A stretch of DNA of 64,000 nucleotides from Chlamydiales bacterium (GTDB lineage Bacteria; Chlamydiota; Chlamydiia; Chlamydiales; JAAKFR01): contig JAJACP010000003.1 in assembly GCA_022601445.1 (NCBI GenBank), positions 62,001 to 126,000 of the forward strand. The letters run 5' to 3'. Both the position numbers and the translations under genes were made by a program. Below are positions 35,413 to 44,460 of the stretch, one piece after another. A model generated the notes under the pieces. The model made no database searches, was not told where the DNA came from, and saw nothing but the letters and a program-made list of their open reading frames with translations. The first letter of the stretch is position 1, and each line of letters begins with the position of its first letter.

Positions 35413-37116
35413 CTAAATCAGCGGATCGACCCTTTCAATTGGAGGTAGATGCCTTGCAGAACCCACAACCGTCCACGGGCTGATTCCTTGAAGTTGCGTA
35501 TCACTTGGAAGTGGGTCGATGTCTAGGGACTCAAGTTGTGGCAACTGTCTGGCTAAGTGCCCTGTTTGATTAGTTGACAGTTGTGAAGCTGCTCTTGAGA
35601 AAATCAGATGACGGAGTTGTGTGAGGGCTTGCAGTTTTCCAAGAATTTCACTTACGGGATCTGCATTGTGAGACGCCTTAAGATTACATCGAGTCAAAAG
35701 AGGAAGAGTGGCGATCCGCGTGAGTGTTTCAGGTCCTGCATATGTGCCGGATAGATCTAAATCCTCAAGAGCTCTTAATTGTGTCAATACAGCCGTTGTT
35801 GTATCTGTCACATTATGGCTCCACCCGTTCAGGCTTAGGCGACGTAGCCCGGGAAAATGTGTCAAAAAGTCCGTAAAGTGCGTTCCGGGAGTAGGCATTC
35901 CAAGTGGGACACCTGAAACGACAAGAACCTCCAGCTGGCCCAGAGTTGATAGGCGGTGAAGGTAAGGACCGGCATTGTTGTATTCGGTCACCAATTCTAA
36001 GTGCGTGAGTCGAGTACAGGCGCTGACACAATCAATTTCTTGCGCACGCAAGGAGTCAACGTGCACACGTAGTTTATGCAACGGTAGCGTTGTGAGAGGG
36101 ACTAGGCGTGTGTCTGAGCGAGGAGCGGTGACATTTAAAGCGGCTACTTCCAGGGCAGAGAGACGTGTGAGCTGCTCAAGGTTTGAGATCTGCATTTCTA
36201 GATGCCGCAAAGCAGTCAATGTTGTTAATATCTGAACTTGCTCTCCTGGAGAAATAGTGGTTCCCCATACGTCAAGAGCACGCAATTGGGGTAGAGCAAC
36301 AGCTAAAGTAGCTGCACCATCTTGGAGGCTTGTGTTGCGGAGCCCTAAGTACTCGAGACGCGTGAGCTGAGTCGTTGTGGCTAATTGAGCTGCATTAAGA
36401 CCTCTTATCTTGTTAAGGCTAAAATGCTTTAAGGTTAGTGGAAGTGTGTGGGTGGTGTCAAAAGGGGTGGGGATATGGCTGACGCTCAGATGGGTGAGCC
36501 GGCTCAACGCTTGAAGTTGGACAGGAGCTAAAAAATTGCAATCATCCAGCTGTAGGTGCCTAAGTCGGGTCAGGTCTCTCCAGGGAAAAGGTTCTCTTTG
36601 GGATTGATAATAGCCTCTAGGATTTTTTAAAACCAAGGTTGTGAGCTTGGCTAGAAGGCGAGCCATCCCCTGGTGCTGAAAGGCATGTGCACAAGAGTAC
36701 GTTGCACAAAGTGTTCGAAGCCCTTTTCTTCCTAAAGCAGCTAATATTTCCGGAGTGAGTTTTGTGCTAGAGAGTGTGAGACTTTCAACTGCCGACATGG
36801 CTTGGATACGTGTGGCAATAACAGCTGCAGGAGCCTGAGGCTTAAAGCGTAAATGTTTTGCCTGCGGGATCCTTGAACAGCTAGAGGAAGCTAAGCGCAG
36901 GACACGGAGTGCAGTAGCACCCGGAATACCGAGCGTAATGAGCTGTCTGGCGTGGCGGGCAATAAGAGGCTCTGGTTGAGCTTTTTTTGCAGATAGATAG
37001 AGATAGGTAAAAATACTGAGCACAACTGACACGGTTAAGGCAATCAGCTGGTTACCGGAGATACAGGGGGGAGCGATGGCTGGCTGGGCCGAATTGGGGT
37101 CAAAATTGATGGACAT
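35413..37116 (-). CDS. Leucine-rich-repeat protein with one N-terminal membrane segment (567 aa)
   Basis: A hydrophobic segment at residues 23-41 follows a short polar N-terminus. From about residue 105 there are many leucine-rich repeats of the ribonuclease-inhibitor/F-box type, such as LTRLRHLQLDDC, LSRLTHLSVSHI, LTRLEYLGLRNT and LRALEDLDLSGT. Such proteins usually bind other proteins and, in intracellular bacteria, are often effectors aimed at the host. GAGAGG lies six bases before the ATG. The target is unknown. Confidence 0.82.
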   Translation of the reverse strand: MSINFDPNSAQPAIAPPCISGNQLIALTVSVVLSIFTYLYLSAKKAQPEPLIARHARQLITLGIPGATALRVLRLASSSCSRIPQAKHLRFKPQAPAAVIATRIQAMSAVESLTLSSTKLTPEILAALGRKGLRTLCATYSCAHAFQHQGMARLLAKLTTLVLKNPRGYYQSQREPFPWRDLTRLRHLQLDDCNFLAPVQLQALSRLTHLSVSHIPTPFDTTHTLPLTLKHFSLNKIRGLNAAQLATTTQLTRLEYLGLRNTSLQDGAATLAVALPQLRALDVWGTTISPGEQVQILTTLTALRHLEMQISNLEQLTRLSALEVAALNVTAPRSDTRLVPLTTLPLHKLRVHVDSLRAQEIDCVSACTRLTHLELVTEYNNAGPYLHRLSTLGQLEVLVVSGVPLGMPTPGTHFTDFLTHFPGLRRLSLNGWSHNVTDTTTAVLTQLRALEDLDLSGTYAGPETLTRIATLPLLTRCNLKASHNADPVSEILGKLQALTQLRHLIFSRAASQLSTNQTGHLARQLPQLESLDIDPLPSDTQLQGISPWTVVGSARHLPPIERVDPLI

Positions 37117-37145
37117 GATGAACCTCTCAATATTAATTGGCTAAA

Positions 37146-37178
37146 ATTATAACAGATTAATAATAATTTATTATTAAT
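37146..37178 (-). promoter_or_regulatory. Extended -10 and AT-rich palindrome before the LRR gene
   Basis: On the minus strand TATAAT (37151-37146) is preceded by TG, giving an extended -10. Upstream lies a perfect 11-bp palindrome (ATTAATAATAA / TTATTATTAAT, 37156-37178), just after the transporter stop. The palindrome may act as an AT-rich terminator or binding site. Confidence 0.5.
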
Positions 37179-37181
37179 GAT

Positions 37182-39443
37182 TTAACTAAAAAAGATCTTC
37201 CCAAAGTTAAATTTAGAGGCTGAAAGAACATAAGCAATCTTGTTGCTTCCTTCAGTCTTTTTAAAGAGTGCTGAGAGATATTCAGAGTAAGAAGGGTGCG
37301 TTTCATCTTTGGGAGATTCAATGCCTAAAAAAGAGATATCAGCCCCTGAGGCGTGCTTGGCTAAATGGAGATGAACATCACTGTCGCACTCCGTATGGAG
37401 AGCAAAATGAAGATTTTTCATGCGGAGCATTCCTTTGTACTTCTCCCACTCCGTTAGCATCTTCTCTCTTAAGCTTTCATCGGTAAGCAGAGCGTTGACG
37501 TAAATCGGCGCCCGAGCAAGTGTGGAGCTTCCTTGAAAAATCTGAGAAAGGGCCAAAGAAAATTTGAAGCTGTTGGCCAGCTTGCCCTCCCACCAGAGGT
37601 GAATCTGCTTCTGACTTTTCTTCTTGGAAAGCTCTAGAAATGAAGAACTGATTTCAGAGTCCGATTTCCAAATGATCACGTTTTTTCCATGCCCTAAAGC
37701 TTGGTGCAGAAACGCAATCAGGTCTTGATTGTGAGTGCTGTAGCTCTCATTGTAAGGAATAATCAGGGTGTTGGGGCTTAGTGGGCCCAGTCCATAGTGC
37801 GCCGCAATTTCTTTCATACTGTGATGCACACTTATATTATGGTCGATATGGCAGAAGGCGGGGACACGTATGTCGTCTAAAAATCCTTTAATTGAACTTT
37901 TGAGCTCTAAATCTGCGCGCTCACACTTTTCTTCCTCGGGAAGGCAGAGGGAAAAGGTGAGAAAGCCTCTGTTTTGATTGAGGGAGTGGGCAAAGGCAAT
38001 GAGATCGCGCTTGTTAGGCGTGTTTTTATCGATAAAAGCGACGATATTGGGGCGCCAGTTTTTATTATTTCCATCTCCTCGCTGCAACCGTTTGATCGCT
38101 TTGTTGACGATGAAGGAAAAGAGACTAAAACGAATGTCTTCCCAGTTGCCTTTGATCTTTCTCATTGAGGACCAGATGCAAATACACACAACGGCTGTAA
38201 GCACAATAAAGGTCGCTCCGGCATTAATCATGAACATGGTCATGAAGCAGCCGATGCTGCCGACAAGGGGGACAAACCAAGGCACTTTGAAAGAGGGGCG
38301 CCAGCTCGGGTTGCGCATCAATCCTTCAATAAAGGCAACAAAGTTGAGTAGGCCATAGGTGACCAGGCAGACCATTGTCAAGATGGGAATAAGGTTATTG
38401 ATCTCAGTGAGTAAGGTCATAACAAGGGCAAACAAGAAAACGGCAATCGTGGCAATACGGGGTTGATTGGCTTTACCAAATCCTTTGCCTAGAAACTTGG
38501 GGAGGATTCCATCACTGGCAACGGCTTGCATGACGCGTGGAGCCCCTAAAATTCCTCCCAAGGCGCTCGATAGACTGGCTGCCCAAATGCCCATAATGAC
38601 GAGATAACCCAGCTTGGGAAGATAGTAGGCGATAAAAGGATAAGAGCGGAGCATCTCCGGTGAAACGTTGCGGGATAAAAACAGGGCCACATTGAGATAT
38701 AACACAAAGGCAACAACAACGGCTCCGATGGTTCCTAAGGGGAGTGCCCGCGAGGGTTTGCGTAGATCTCCAGACATCGACATGCCGGCCTCAATTCCCG
38801 TTGCAGCGGGGAAAAACATCGCAAAGGCGATCCAAAAGGGCATGGATGGGGAGGTCGCTATTGGTTCCAGGGAGGAGGGAATATTGCTCGCACTTCCCAT
38901 AAATAGGGCCCCAAGGGAGACGCTAAGCACTACAAAAATAAAGATTTGGGTTTGAAGAGCAAGATTGGTAGAGATATAAGAGATAATAGCCAGAAGGACA
39001 AGCGTCGACACTTCAAAGACTTGAATCGGCACATCGGGGAAAAATTCGCCCAGCGAGAGGGCAAAACCGGAAACGCAGAGGGCTATTGAGGTGCTCTGCG
39101 AAATGCAGAGCAGAATGCCAATGGAGCTTCCAAACTCTATTCCCAGCGATCTTGAGATGATGTAGTAAGATCCTCCCGCCCCAATGCGCATATTGGTGGC
39201 AATCGCTGTGATGGAGAGGCCGGTAATAAGCAGAAGAAGAGAGGAAAAGCCGATGATAGTCGACATCTGCAGAATGCCCACGTGCCCTAAAATCCATCCT
39301 AGTCGTAGAAATAAGATGACTCCCAGCATTTGGAGGATGTTGGGAAGGAAGACACCTTTGATAGTGCCAAATTTTCCATCGTTCTCAGTCTTAGGACGAG
39401 ACATCCAACGGAAGGGGGCTTTGATGAGTAGTCCAATTTTCAT
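37182..39443 (-). CDS. SLC12-type cation-chloride / amino-acid permease (753 aa)
   Basis: Twelve hydrophobic segments start at GVFLPNILQMLGVILFLRLG, which matches the start of the SLC12 (K-Cl, Na-K-Cl) cotransporters, followed by GGSYYIISRSLG. A long soluble C-terminal part of about 280 residues (from SMRKIKGNWEDI) looks like the regulatory domain of that family. Such carriers are uncommon in obligate intracellular bacteria. The ATG at 39443 starts the aligned region; the longer open frame to 39515 would run into the palindrome of ATPase copy 4. Confidence 0.8.
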   Translation of the reverse strand: MKIGLLIKAPFRWMSRPKTENDGKFGTIKGVFLPNILQMLGVILFLRLGWILGHVGILQMSTIIGFSSLLLLITGLSITAIATNMRIGAGGSYYIISRSLGIEFGSSIGILLCISQSTSIALCVSGFALSLGEFFPDVPIQVFEVSTLVLLAIISYISTNLALQTQIFIFVVLSVSLGALFMGSASNIPSSLEPIATSPSMPFWIAFAMFFPAATGIEAGMSMSGDLRKPSRALPLGTIGAVVVAFVLYLNVALFLSRNVSPEMLRSYPFIAYYLPKLGYLVIMGIWAASLSSALGGILGAPRVMQAVASDGILPKFLGKGFGKANQPRIATIAVFLFALVMTLLTEINNLIPILTMVCLVTYGLLNFVAFIEGLMRNPSWRPSFKVPWFVPLVGSIGCFMTMFMINAGATFIVLTAVVCICIWSSMRKIKGNWEDIRFSLFSFIVNKAIKRLQRGDGNNKNWRPNIVAFIDKNTPNKRDLIAFAHSLNQNRGFLTFSLCLPEEEKCERADLELKSSIKGFLDDIRVPAFCHIDHNISVHHSMKEIAAHYGLGPLSPNTLIIPYNESYSTHNQDLIAFLHQALGHGKNVIIWKSDSEISSSFLELSKKKSQKQIHLWWEGKLANSFKFSLALSQIFQGSSTLARAPIYVNALLTDESLREKMLTEWEKYKGMLRMKNLHFALHTECDSDVHLHLAKHASGADISFLGIESPKDETHPSYSEYLSALFKKTEGSNKIAYVLSASKFNFGKIFFS

Positions 39444-39512
39444 AATGAGCAGTATACCTGAATGGGGAAATATTCGCTTTAATTTGCTTGGTGTAGGTTC
39501 GATAGCTCGTAT

Positions 39513-39561
39513 CATAATTCGTACAATTTAGAAATTTGATTTCTAAATTGTACGAATTATG
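39513..39561. promoter_or_regulatory. Perfect palindrome with 23-bp arms upstream of ATPase copy 4
   Basis: The arm at 39513-39535 (starting CATAATTCGTAC) is the exact reverse complement of 39539-39561 (ending GTACGAATTATG), with loop TTG. It ends 13 bases before the ATG at 39575. As RNA it would form a very stable hairpin; as DNA it could bind a dimeric or larger protein. Confidence 0.85.
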
Positions 39562-39574
39562 GTAGGCTAGAGGG

Positions 39575-40744
39575 ATGATTGAACGCAAGCTCTCAAAGCA
39601 TTTAGTGCAGTTGGCAAAGGCTTTTCCTGTCGTCTCGTTAACAGGACCTAGGCAGGCCGGAAAAACCACTTTAGTGAAGCATGTCTTTTCAGAGAAATAT
39701 CGTTATATTTCTCTTGAAGATCTTGATTTGCAAAGATTTGCTAAAGAAGATCCTCGTGGGTTTCTTGAAGAGTACGACAAGTTTGTGATTTTTGACGAAG
39801 TGCAAAACACACCAGAGTTACTCTCGTACATTCAAGGGGTTGTCGATAGAGACCACATTCCCGGTCAGTATATTTTGACGGGTTCTCAGAATTTTCTACT
39901 TCTAGAGAAGATTTCTCAGTCGCTTGCCGGCAGAGTTGGTGTTTTACACCTACTTCCTCTTGAAATTCAGGAAATTGCGGGAGCTAAGCTCTCTCTTCCT
40001 CCTCTTGAGCAGCTCATGCTTAAAGGCTTTTACCCAAGACTGTATGAAAAAACGTTTGTTCCACACGAGTGGTACTCAAATTATCTTAAGACGTATATTG
40101 AGCGCGATATTCGGCAAATAAAAAACATTCACGACCTGGGAACATTTCAGCTTTTTTTAAAAATGTGTGCGGGAAGGTCGGGACAATTAATAGATTTGAC
40201 CTCTCTTGGCAATGATTGCGGTATCTCTTATCAGACGGCTAAGGCTTGGCTGAATATCCTAGAGGCGAGTTTTATCATTTTCTTTCTCCGTCCCCACTTT
40301 AAAAATTACAACAAACGGTTAGTTAAGTCACCGAAGCTCTTTTTTTACGACCCGGGTTTGCTATGCACCTTATTGGATATCAAGTCTGCGGATCAATTGA
40401 AAACCCATTATCTAAGAGGGGGGATTTTCGAATCGTTTGTGATAAGCAATTTGTTGAAAAGCCAGCACCATCAACTCGCAACGTCTCACCTTTATTTTTG
40501 GAGAGATCATCATGGGCATGAAGTGGATTGTATCATCGATAAGGGAGGAGAGTGTTTTCCTTTAGAAATCAAATCAGCTAAAACGATTGCAGGAGATTTT
40601 TTTGGAGGCTTGGCTTACTGGAATCGGTTGTCAGGAGGCGATCAAGCAGCTTCCTATCTCGTCTACGGCGGCACACAAAATCAAAAAAGAAGCCATGGAC
40701 AAGTATTGAGTTGGCAGAGCTTGGATCAAATTGACTTGAACTAA
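39575..40744 (+). CDS. AAA_14 / DUF4143 ATPase, copy 4 (389 aa)
   Basis: Walker A is GPRQAGKT, Walker B is FVIFDEVQN, then TGSQNFLLLEKISQSLAGR, a segment also found in copies 2 and 3. The middle has a helix-turn-helix-like part (LTSLGNDCGISYQTAKAWLN). C-terminal HEVDCIID and LEIKSAK give the PD-(D/E)xK-like motif. It sits between the SLC12 transporter and the thiamine operon. The perfect palindrome at 39513 is directly upstream. Function unproven. Confidence 0.85.
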   Translation: MIERKLSKHLVQLAKAFPVVSLTGPRQAGKTTLVKHVFSEKYRYISLEDLDLQRFAKEDPRGFLEEYDKFVIFDEVQNTPELLSYIQGVVDRDHIPGQYILTGSQNFLLLEKISQSLAGRVGVLHLLPLEIQEIAGAKLSLPPLEQLMLKGFYPRLYEKTFVPHEWYSNYLKTYIERDIRQIKNIHDLGTFQLFLKMCAGRSGQLIDLTSLGNDCGISYQTAKAWLNILEASFIIFFLRPHFKNYNKRLVKSPKLFFYDPGLLCTLLDIKSADQLKTHYLRGGIFESFVISNLLKSQHHQLATSHLYFWRDHHGHEVDCIIDKGGECFPLEIKSAKTIAGDFFGGLAYWNRLSGGDQAASYLVYGGTQNQKRSHGQVLSWQSLDQIDLN

Positions 40745-40765
40745 AATCAAATGGTTCGCTAGATT
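40736..40765 (+). promoter_or_regulatory. Possible promoter of the thiamine operon
   Basis: TTGAAC (40736-40741), 18-bp spacer, TAGATT (40760-40765). This would start RNA close to the 5' end of the riboswitch. Confidence 0.45.
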
Positions 40766-40776
40766 CTCCAACGTAA

Positions 40777-40850
40777 TGACACGGGGTGCCTGAACTAGGC
40801 TGAGAAATACCCGTATAACCTGATCTGGATAATGCCAGCGAAGGGATGTC
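40777..40850 (+). promoter_or_regulatory. TPP riboswitch (THI-box) aptamer
   Basis: The THI-box core is present in order: CGGGGTGCC, CTGAGAAATACCC, ACCTGATCTGGATAATG and CCAGCGAAGGGA. The outer stem GACA/TGTC closes it (40778-40781, 40847-40850). It precedes the THI5 gene and should lower expression of the operon when thiamine pyrophosphate is high. Confidence 0.96.
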
Positions 40851-40872
40851 TATTCATCTTCTTTTCACGCAT

Positions 40873-40910
40873 CCTTCATTTCAGGCGCTCTCAATTAAAC
40901 GAAATGGAGG
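40873..40910 (+). promoter_or_regulatory. Hairpin that hides the thi5 ribosome binding site
   Basis: CCTTCATTTC (40873-40882) pairs with GAAATGGAGG (40901-40910) over ten positions with one G-U pair, covering the whole GGAGG ribosome binding site of the gene at 40916. The preceding AAGGGAT of the aptamer could pair instead with ATCCTT, giving an alternative fold. This suggests translational control. Confidence 0.6.
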
Positions 40911-40915
40911 TTTCT

Positions 40916-41851
40916 ATGAGCGCTTGCAAAACACGTACGACTTTACTACTAAACTGGTACGCAAACCCGTACCACACACCGATCTTCTTGGGAAAAGCTC
41001 TCGGCTTCTACGAAGAAGAGGGAATCGATCTCGCGATTCTAGAACCGAACGACCCAAGCGATGTCACGGAAATCGTGGGACTGGGAAGTGTCGATTTTGG
41101 ACTCAAAGCGATGATCCACACAATCGCAGCGCGCAGCAAAGGGTTTGCTGTGACCTCAATTGGAACGCTTTTAGATGAGCCGCCCACAGGGTTGGTTTCG
41201 AGGAAGATTGACTCATTTGACGCTCTAAGGGGTAAGCGAGTGGGCTACATCGGACACTTTGGAAAGGTCATTGTAGACGATCTTTTCGCGCACGCAGGGC
41301 TGAAACCTTCTGACTACACTCCAGTGAGGGTGGGCATGAATCTGGTGGAGGCGATCAAAAAAAATCAAGTCGATACAGGCATTGGGTTCATCAATTTCCA
41401 AAAAGTGGAGGTTGAGGATTTCTATGGTGAATCGGCTTTTTTGCGCATCGATGAGATGGCGGGTCTTGGGTGTTGCTGCTTCTGTTCGGTGATGATGATT
41501 GCGCATACAGATAAGCTGAAACAGGATCCTGAGCGCGCTTTAGCTTTCATGCGCGCCACACAAAGAGCCGCTGCATACACAACGGAAAATCCGGAGGAGG
41601 CTTATGCCCATTTTTGCGCATATAAACCAAAAATCGATACACCTTTGAATCGAAAGATATTCATGCGGACGCTGCCGTTTTTTTCGCGCACACTACTGAA
41701 CGTGGAGAGGGATTGGAACAAGGTGGAAAAGTATACAAAGCACCTAAAGGTTGCTCCAGAGACCTTTGATGCCAAAGCGTGCTACACAAATGAGTATGTG
41801 CCTCGCTCCCCGCACTGTTCTGTGGAACCTGTCTGCCAGGCACTCGCATGA
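40916..41851 (+). CDS. thi5: THI5-type HMP-phosphate synthase (311 aa)
   Basis: Aligns with fungal THI5/NMT1, which builds the thiamine pyrimidine from PLP and its own histidine in a single turnover. The key residues are there: PLP lysine K64, donor histidine H68 (LKAMIHTIAAR) and the iron-binding CCCFC at residues 186-190. There is no signal peptide, which argues against a periplasmic ThiY binding protein. The ATG at 40916 has GGAGG five bases upstream. It is the first gene after the TPP riboswitch and overlaps thiD by four bases. It takes the place of thiC here. Confidence 0.9.
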   Translation: MSACKTRTTLLLNWYANPYHTPIFLGKALGFYEEEGIDLAILEPNDPSDVTEIVGLGSVDFGLKAMIHTIAARSKGFAVTSIGTLLDEPPTGLVSRKIDSFDALRGKRVGYIGHFGKVIVDDLFAHAGLKPSDYTPVRVGMNLVEAIKKNQVDTGIGFINFQKVEVEDFYGESAFLRIDEMAGLGCCCFCSVMMIAHTDKLKQDPERALAFMRATQRAAAYTTENPEEAYAHFCAYKPKIDTPLNRKIFMRTLPFFSRTLLNVERDWNKVEKYTKHLKVAPETFDAKACYTNEYVPRSPHCSVEPVCQALA

Positions 41852-42573
41852 AGCGGGCTGTCGCAATTGCGGGCTCTGACAGCAGCGGTGGTGCAGGCAT
41901 TCAGGCTGATCTACGTGCATTTATTGACAATGAAGTGAGAGGATCGACGGTTATCACGGCGCTCACGGCTCAAAATAGTGTAGAGGTGAAGCAGATTTCT
42001 GTGGTGCCGATCGAGATGATTGTAGCGCAAATCGATGCGGTTTTTGAAGAGGGGGTGCCCGGAGCTGTTAAAGTGGGCATGCTCTACGACGCTTTGGTGG
42101 TCGAAGCAGTCTGTGAAAGGTTAGCTTACTGGAAGCCTTCTTTTATCGTAGTGGATCCTGTGATGGTGGCGAGCTCCGGGGCTTGCCTGTTGGAGCCCTC
42201 AGCGATCGTTGCGGTGCGCACCCAACTCTTTCCTCTGGCCACGCTGATCACGCCTAACCTGATAGAAGTGGAGCATCTGCTGAGCGAGTCGTGTGACGAT
42301 TTTGTCCAAGCAGGAAGGCGTTTACTGCAGTGGGGTCCAGGAGCTGTTCTTGTGAAAGGAGGACATCACAAGACAAGAAAAGGATGGGATTGTTTGGTTG
42401 CTGCAGGCAGTCCACCCTACTGGTTGAAGCAGGAGACTGTGTCCACAGAAAATGTGCACGGAACGGGATGCCGGCTGAGTTCGGCGATCACCGCTTTTTT
42501 AGCAAAAGGGCACGCTTTAAGAGATGCCGTTTTTCATGGAAAATCGTATGTCCACAGATACATTCAAGGATAG
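41848..42573 (+). CDS. thiD: Hydroxymethylpyrimidine (phosphate) kinase (241 aa)
   Basis: Ribokinase-fold kinase with AIAGSDSSGGAGIQADL, VDPVMVASSG, and the catalytic NVHGTGCRLSSAI. It phosphorylates HMP-P to HMP-PP. The ATG overlaps the stop of the THI5 gene (ATGA). Confidence 0.95.
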   Translation: MKRAVAIAGSDSSGGAGIQADLRAFIDNEVRGSTVITALTAQNSVEVKQISVVPIEMIVAQIDAVFEEGVPGAVKVGMLYDALVVEAVCERLAYWKPSFIVVDPVMVASSGACLLEPSAIVAVRTQLFPLATLITPNLIEVEHLLSESCDDFVQAGRRLLQWGPGAVLVKGGHHKTRKGWDCLVAAGSPPYWLKQETVSTENVHGTGCRLSSAITAFLAKGHALRDAVFHGKSYVHRYIQG

Positions 42574-43558
42574 TGTGTCGATTATTGGAGGTGGCGTCAT
42601 CGGCCTCGCCGTTGGCTGGCAGCTGTTGCGTGCAGGTATTGCGGTGACACTTTTTGATGCGCGCAAGCCGAAGGCGAGCTCAGTGGCTGCAGGCATGCTG
42701 GCTCCTTATTCGGAGATGTTCCGTGAACGGTGCCCACTGTTTGAGATGGGTCAAAAAAGTCTCGGTTTGTATCCACAGTTTTTAGAGGAACTGGAGGCCG
42801 ATAGCGGCCTTCTGATCTCGATACACACCTGCGGTACGCTCTGGGTGGGGATTGATAGAGATGATGCGCGGTGGTTAGAGAGGCTGCGCTCTTTTTGCCC
42901 GATCAAAGTGGAGCGGCTCTCAGGTGAGCAAGCCCGTGAAAAAGAACCGCTCCTTTCACCTAGAGTCAATCATGCTTTATGGATGCCGGGTGATGCGCTG
43001 ATGGATCCGGTCTCTCTTTTAAACGCTCTGAAACAGGCTTTTCTTCGATTAGGAGGCAAGTTGATAGAAAGAGAAGTCAAAAGTCTTCCTAGTGGAGAGG
43101 TGGTCGTAGCTGCAGGTGTTTGGTCAGGAGATTTTGGACTGCCGGTGCGTCCTTTGAAGGGAGAAATCGTGACTGTAAAGAGTGATCTCTCACTGACACA
43201 TATGATCCGCTCTCCCCGAGTCTATTTGGCACCTGGTCCCGCGCAGACCATCCGCTTGGGAGCGACCTCAGCAGAGCTTGGATTTGATCTAGATGCCAAA
43301 GGGGAGAGCGTGCGTACTCTCTTTCAGGATAGTTGGGAGGTGATGCCTGCCTTAGATCAGATGTCGATTGTTTCAATCGATGTGGGATTACGGCCGCAGA
43401 CACTCGATCGTCTACCCCGTATTGGAGAGAGCGAGAAGAGAGGAGTTTTTTATGCGACAGGGCACGGACGTGGGGGCTTTTTACTCGCCCCTTATACAGC
43501 TTACAAATTAAAGGAGGAGATATGCAGATATTATTCAATGGCGTGCAGCAAGAAGTAG
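42548..43558 (+). CDS. thiO: Glycine oxidase (336 aa)
   Basis: FAD-dependent oxidase that supplies dehydroglycine for the thiazole ring. The FAD-binding fold is at the N-terminus (SIIGGGVIGLAVGWQLL) and the C-terminal part has GLRPQTLDRLPRIG and TGHGRGGFLLAP. The ATG at 42548 lies inside thiD. The choice of ThiO over ThiH means an oxygen-using thiazole route. Confidence 0.93.
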   Translation: MSTDTFKDSVSIIGGGVIGLAVGWQLLRAGIAVTLFDARKPKASSVAAGMLAPYSEMFRERCPLFEMGQKSLGLYPQFLEELEADSGLLISIHTCGTLWVGIDRDDARWLERLRSFCPIKVERLSGEQAREKEPLLSPRVNHALWMPGDALMDPVSLLNALKQAFLRLGGKLIEREVKSLPSGEVVVAAGVWSGDFGLPVRPLKGEIVTVKSDLSLTHMIRSPRVYLAPGPAQTIRLGATSAELGFDLDAKGESVRTLFQDSWEVMPALDQMSIVSIDVGLRPQTLDRLPRIGESEKRGVFYATGHGRGGFLLAPYTAYKLKEEICRYYSMACSKK

Positions 43559-43710
43559 CAGAGAAAGTCTCTGTTGCAGATCTAGTTAAGGAGTATGCAG
43601 GGATTGCCGTTGCCGTGAATGAGAAGGTGGTTCCACGCGACAGTTGGGAAAAAAAGACTTTAGCGCCCAACGATCGGATCGATGTGATTGCCCCTTACCA
43701 AGGAGGTTAA
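43522..43710 (+). CDS. thiS: Sulfur carrier protein ThiS (62 aa)
   Basis: Ubiquitin-like small protein with the required C-terminal Gly-Gly (YQGG), preceded by NDRIDVIAPYQGG. It carries sulfur as thiocarboxylate after activation by ThiF. AAGGAGG lies before the ATG at 43522, which overlaps the end of thiO. Confidence 0.95.
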   Translation: MQILFNGVQQEVAEKVSVADLVKEYAGIAVAVNEKVVPRDSWEKKTLAPNDRIDVIAPYQGG

Positions 43711-44460
43711 GTGTTAACAATCGCAGGAAAATCCTTTCAATCGAGGCTTCTGATTGGTACGGCACGCTACCCTGATCCCTCAACGCGTCTCAAAGCCATT
43801 GAGGCAAGTGGGGCTGAAGTGGTGACGGTTTCGATACGCAGGATTCATGTAGACGAGCCGATGATTACCGATCTTACGGATCGGTTTTTTGTCCTGCCGA
43901 ATACGGCAGGGTGCTTCACAGCAAAAGAGGCGGTTTTAACCGCACAACTAGCGCGTGAGGCATTGAACACAAACTGGATCAAGCTAGAAGTCATTGGAGA
44001 TGAAAAAACCCTCTATCCTGACACCTCGGAGTTGTTGAAAGCAGCCCATGAACTGGTTAAAGAGGGGTTTGTGGTTCTTCCTTATTGTAATGATGACCCG
44101 ATTGTGTGCCAAAAATTAGCCGATTTAGGGTGCGCAGCGATCATGCCTTTAGCCGCGCCTATAGGTTCGGGAATGGGGATTTTAAATCGCTACATCTTAG
44201 AGAGAATTCGGGAGCAGATCTCGCTTCCTCTAATTGTAGATGCCGGATTGGGAACAGCCTCCGATGTGGCAATCGCAATGGAAATGGGAATGGATGGTGT
44301 TCTTGTGAATACAGCTGTTGCCAAGGCGCATGATCCGATTCAGATGGCACACGCGATGCGCCTAGCAGTTGAAGCGGGACGATTGGCTTACCGGGCAGGA
44401 CGGATTCCCTACCAAACGTATGCAACGGCATCCACCCCTTTACAGGGAGTGTTGAGATGA
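43711..44460 (+). CDS. thiG: Thiazole synthase (249 aa)
   Basis: TIM-barrel enzyme that forms the thiazole phosphate from dehydroglycine, DXP and ThiS thiocarboxylate. Catalytic lysine in KLEVIGD, phosphate-binding PIGSGMGI and [10 protein letters not shown] are present. The start is GTG at 43711 directly after the thiS stop, and its ribosome binding site is made by the thiS Gly-Gly codons. Confidence 0.95.
   Translation: MLTIAGKSFQSRLLIGTARYPDPSTRLKAIEASGAEVVTVSIRRIHVDEPMITDLTDRFFVLPNTAGCFTAKEAVLTAQLAREALNTNWIKLEVIGDEKTLYPDTSELLKAAHELVKEGFVVLPYCNDDPIVCQKLADLGCAAIMPLAAPIGSGMGILNRYILERIREQISLPLIVDAGLGTASDVAIAMEMGMDGVLVNTAVAKAHDPIQMAHAMRLAVEAGRLAYRAGRIPYQTYATASTPLQGVLR

Noticed and set aside
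40832-40915. Longer THI5 start at 40832
   Set aside because: It would begin inside the TPP aptamer; ATG 40916 has GGAGG and matches THI5 N-termini.
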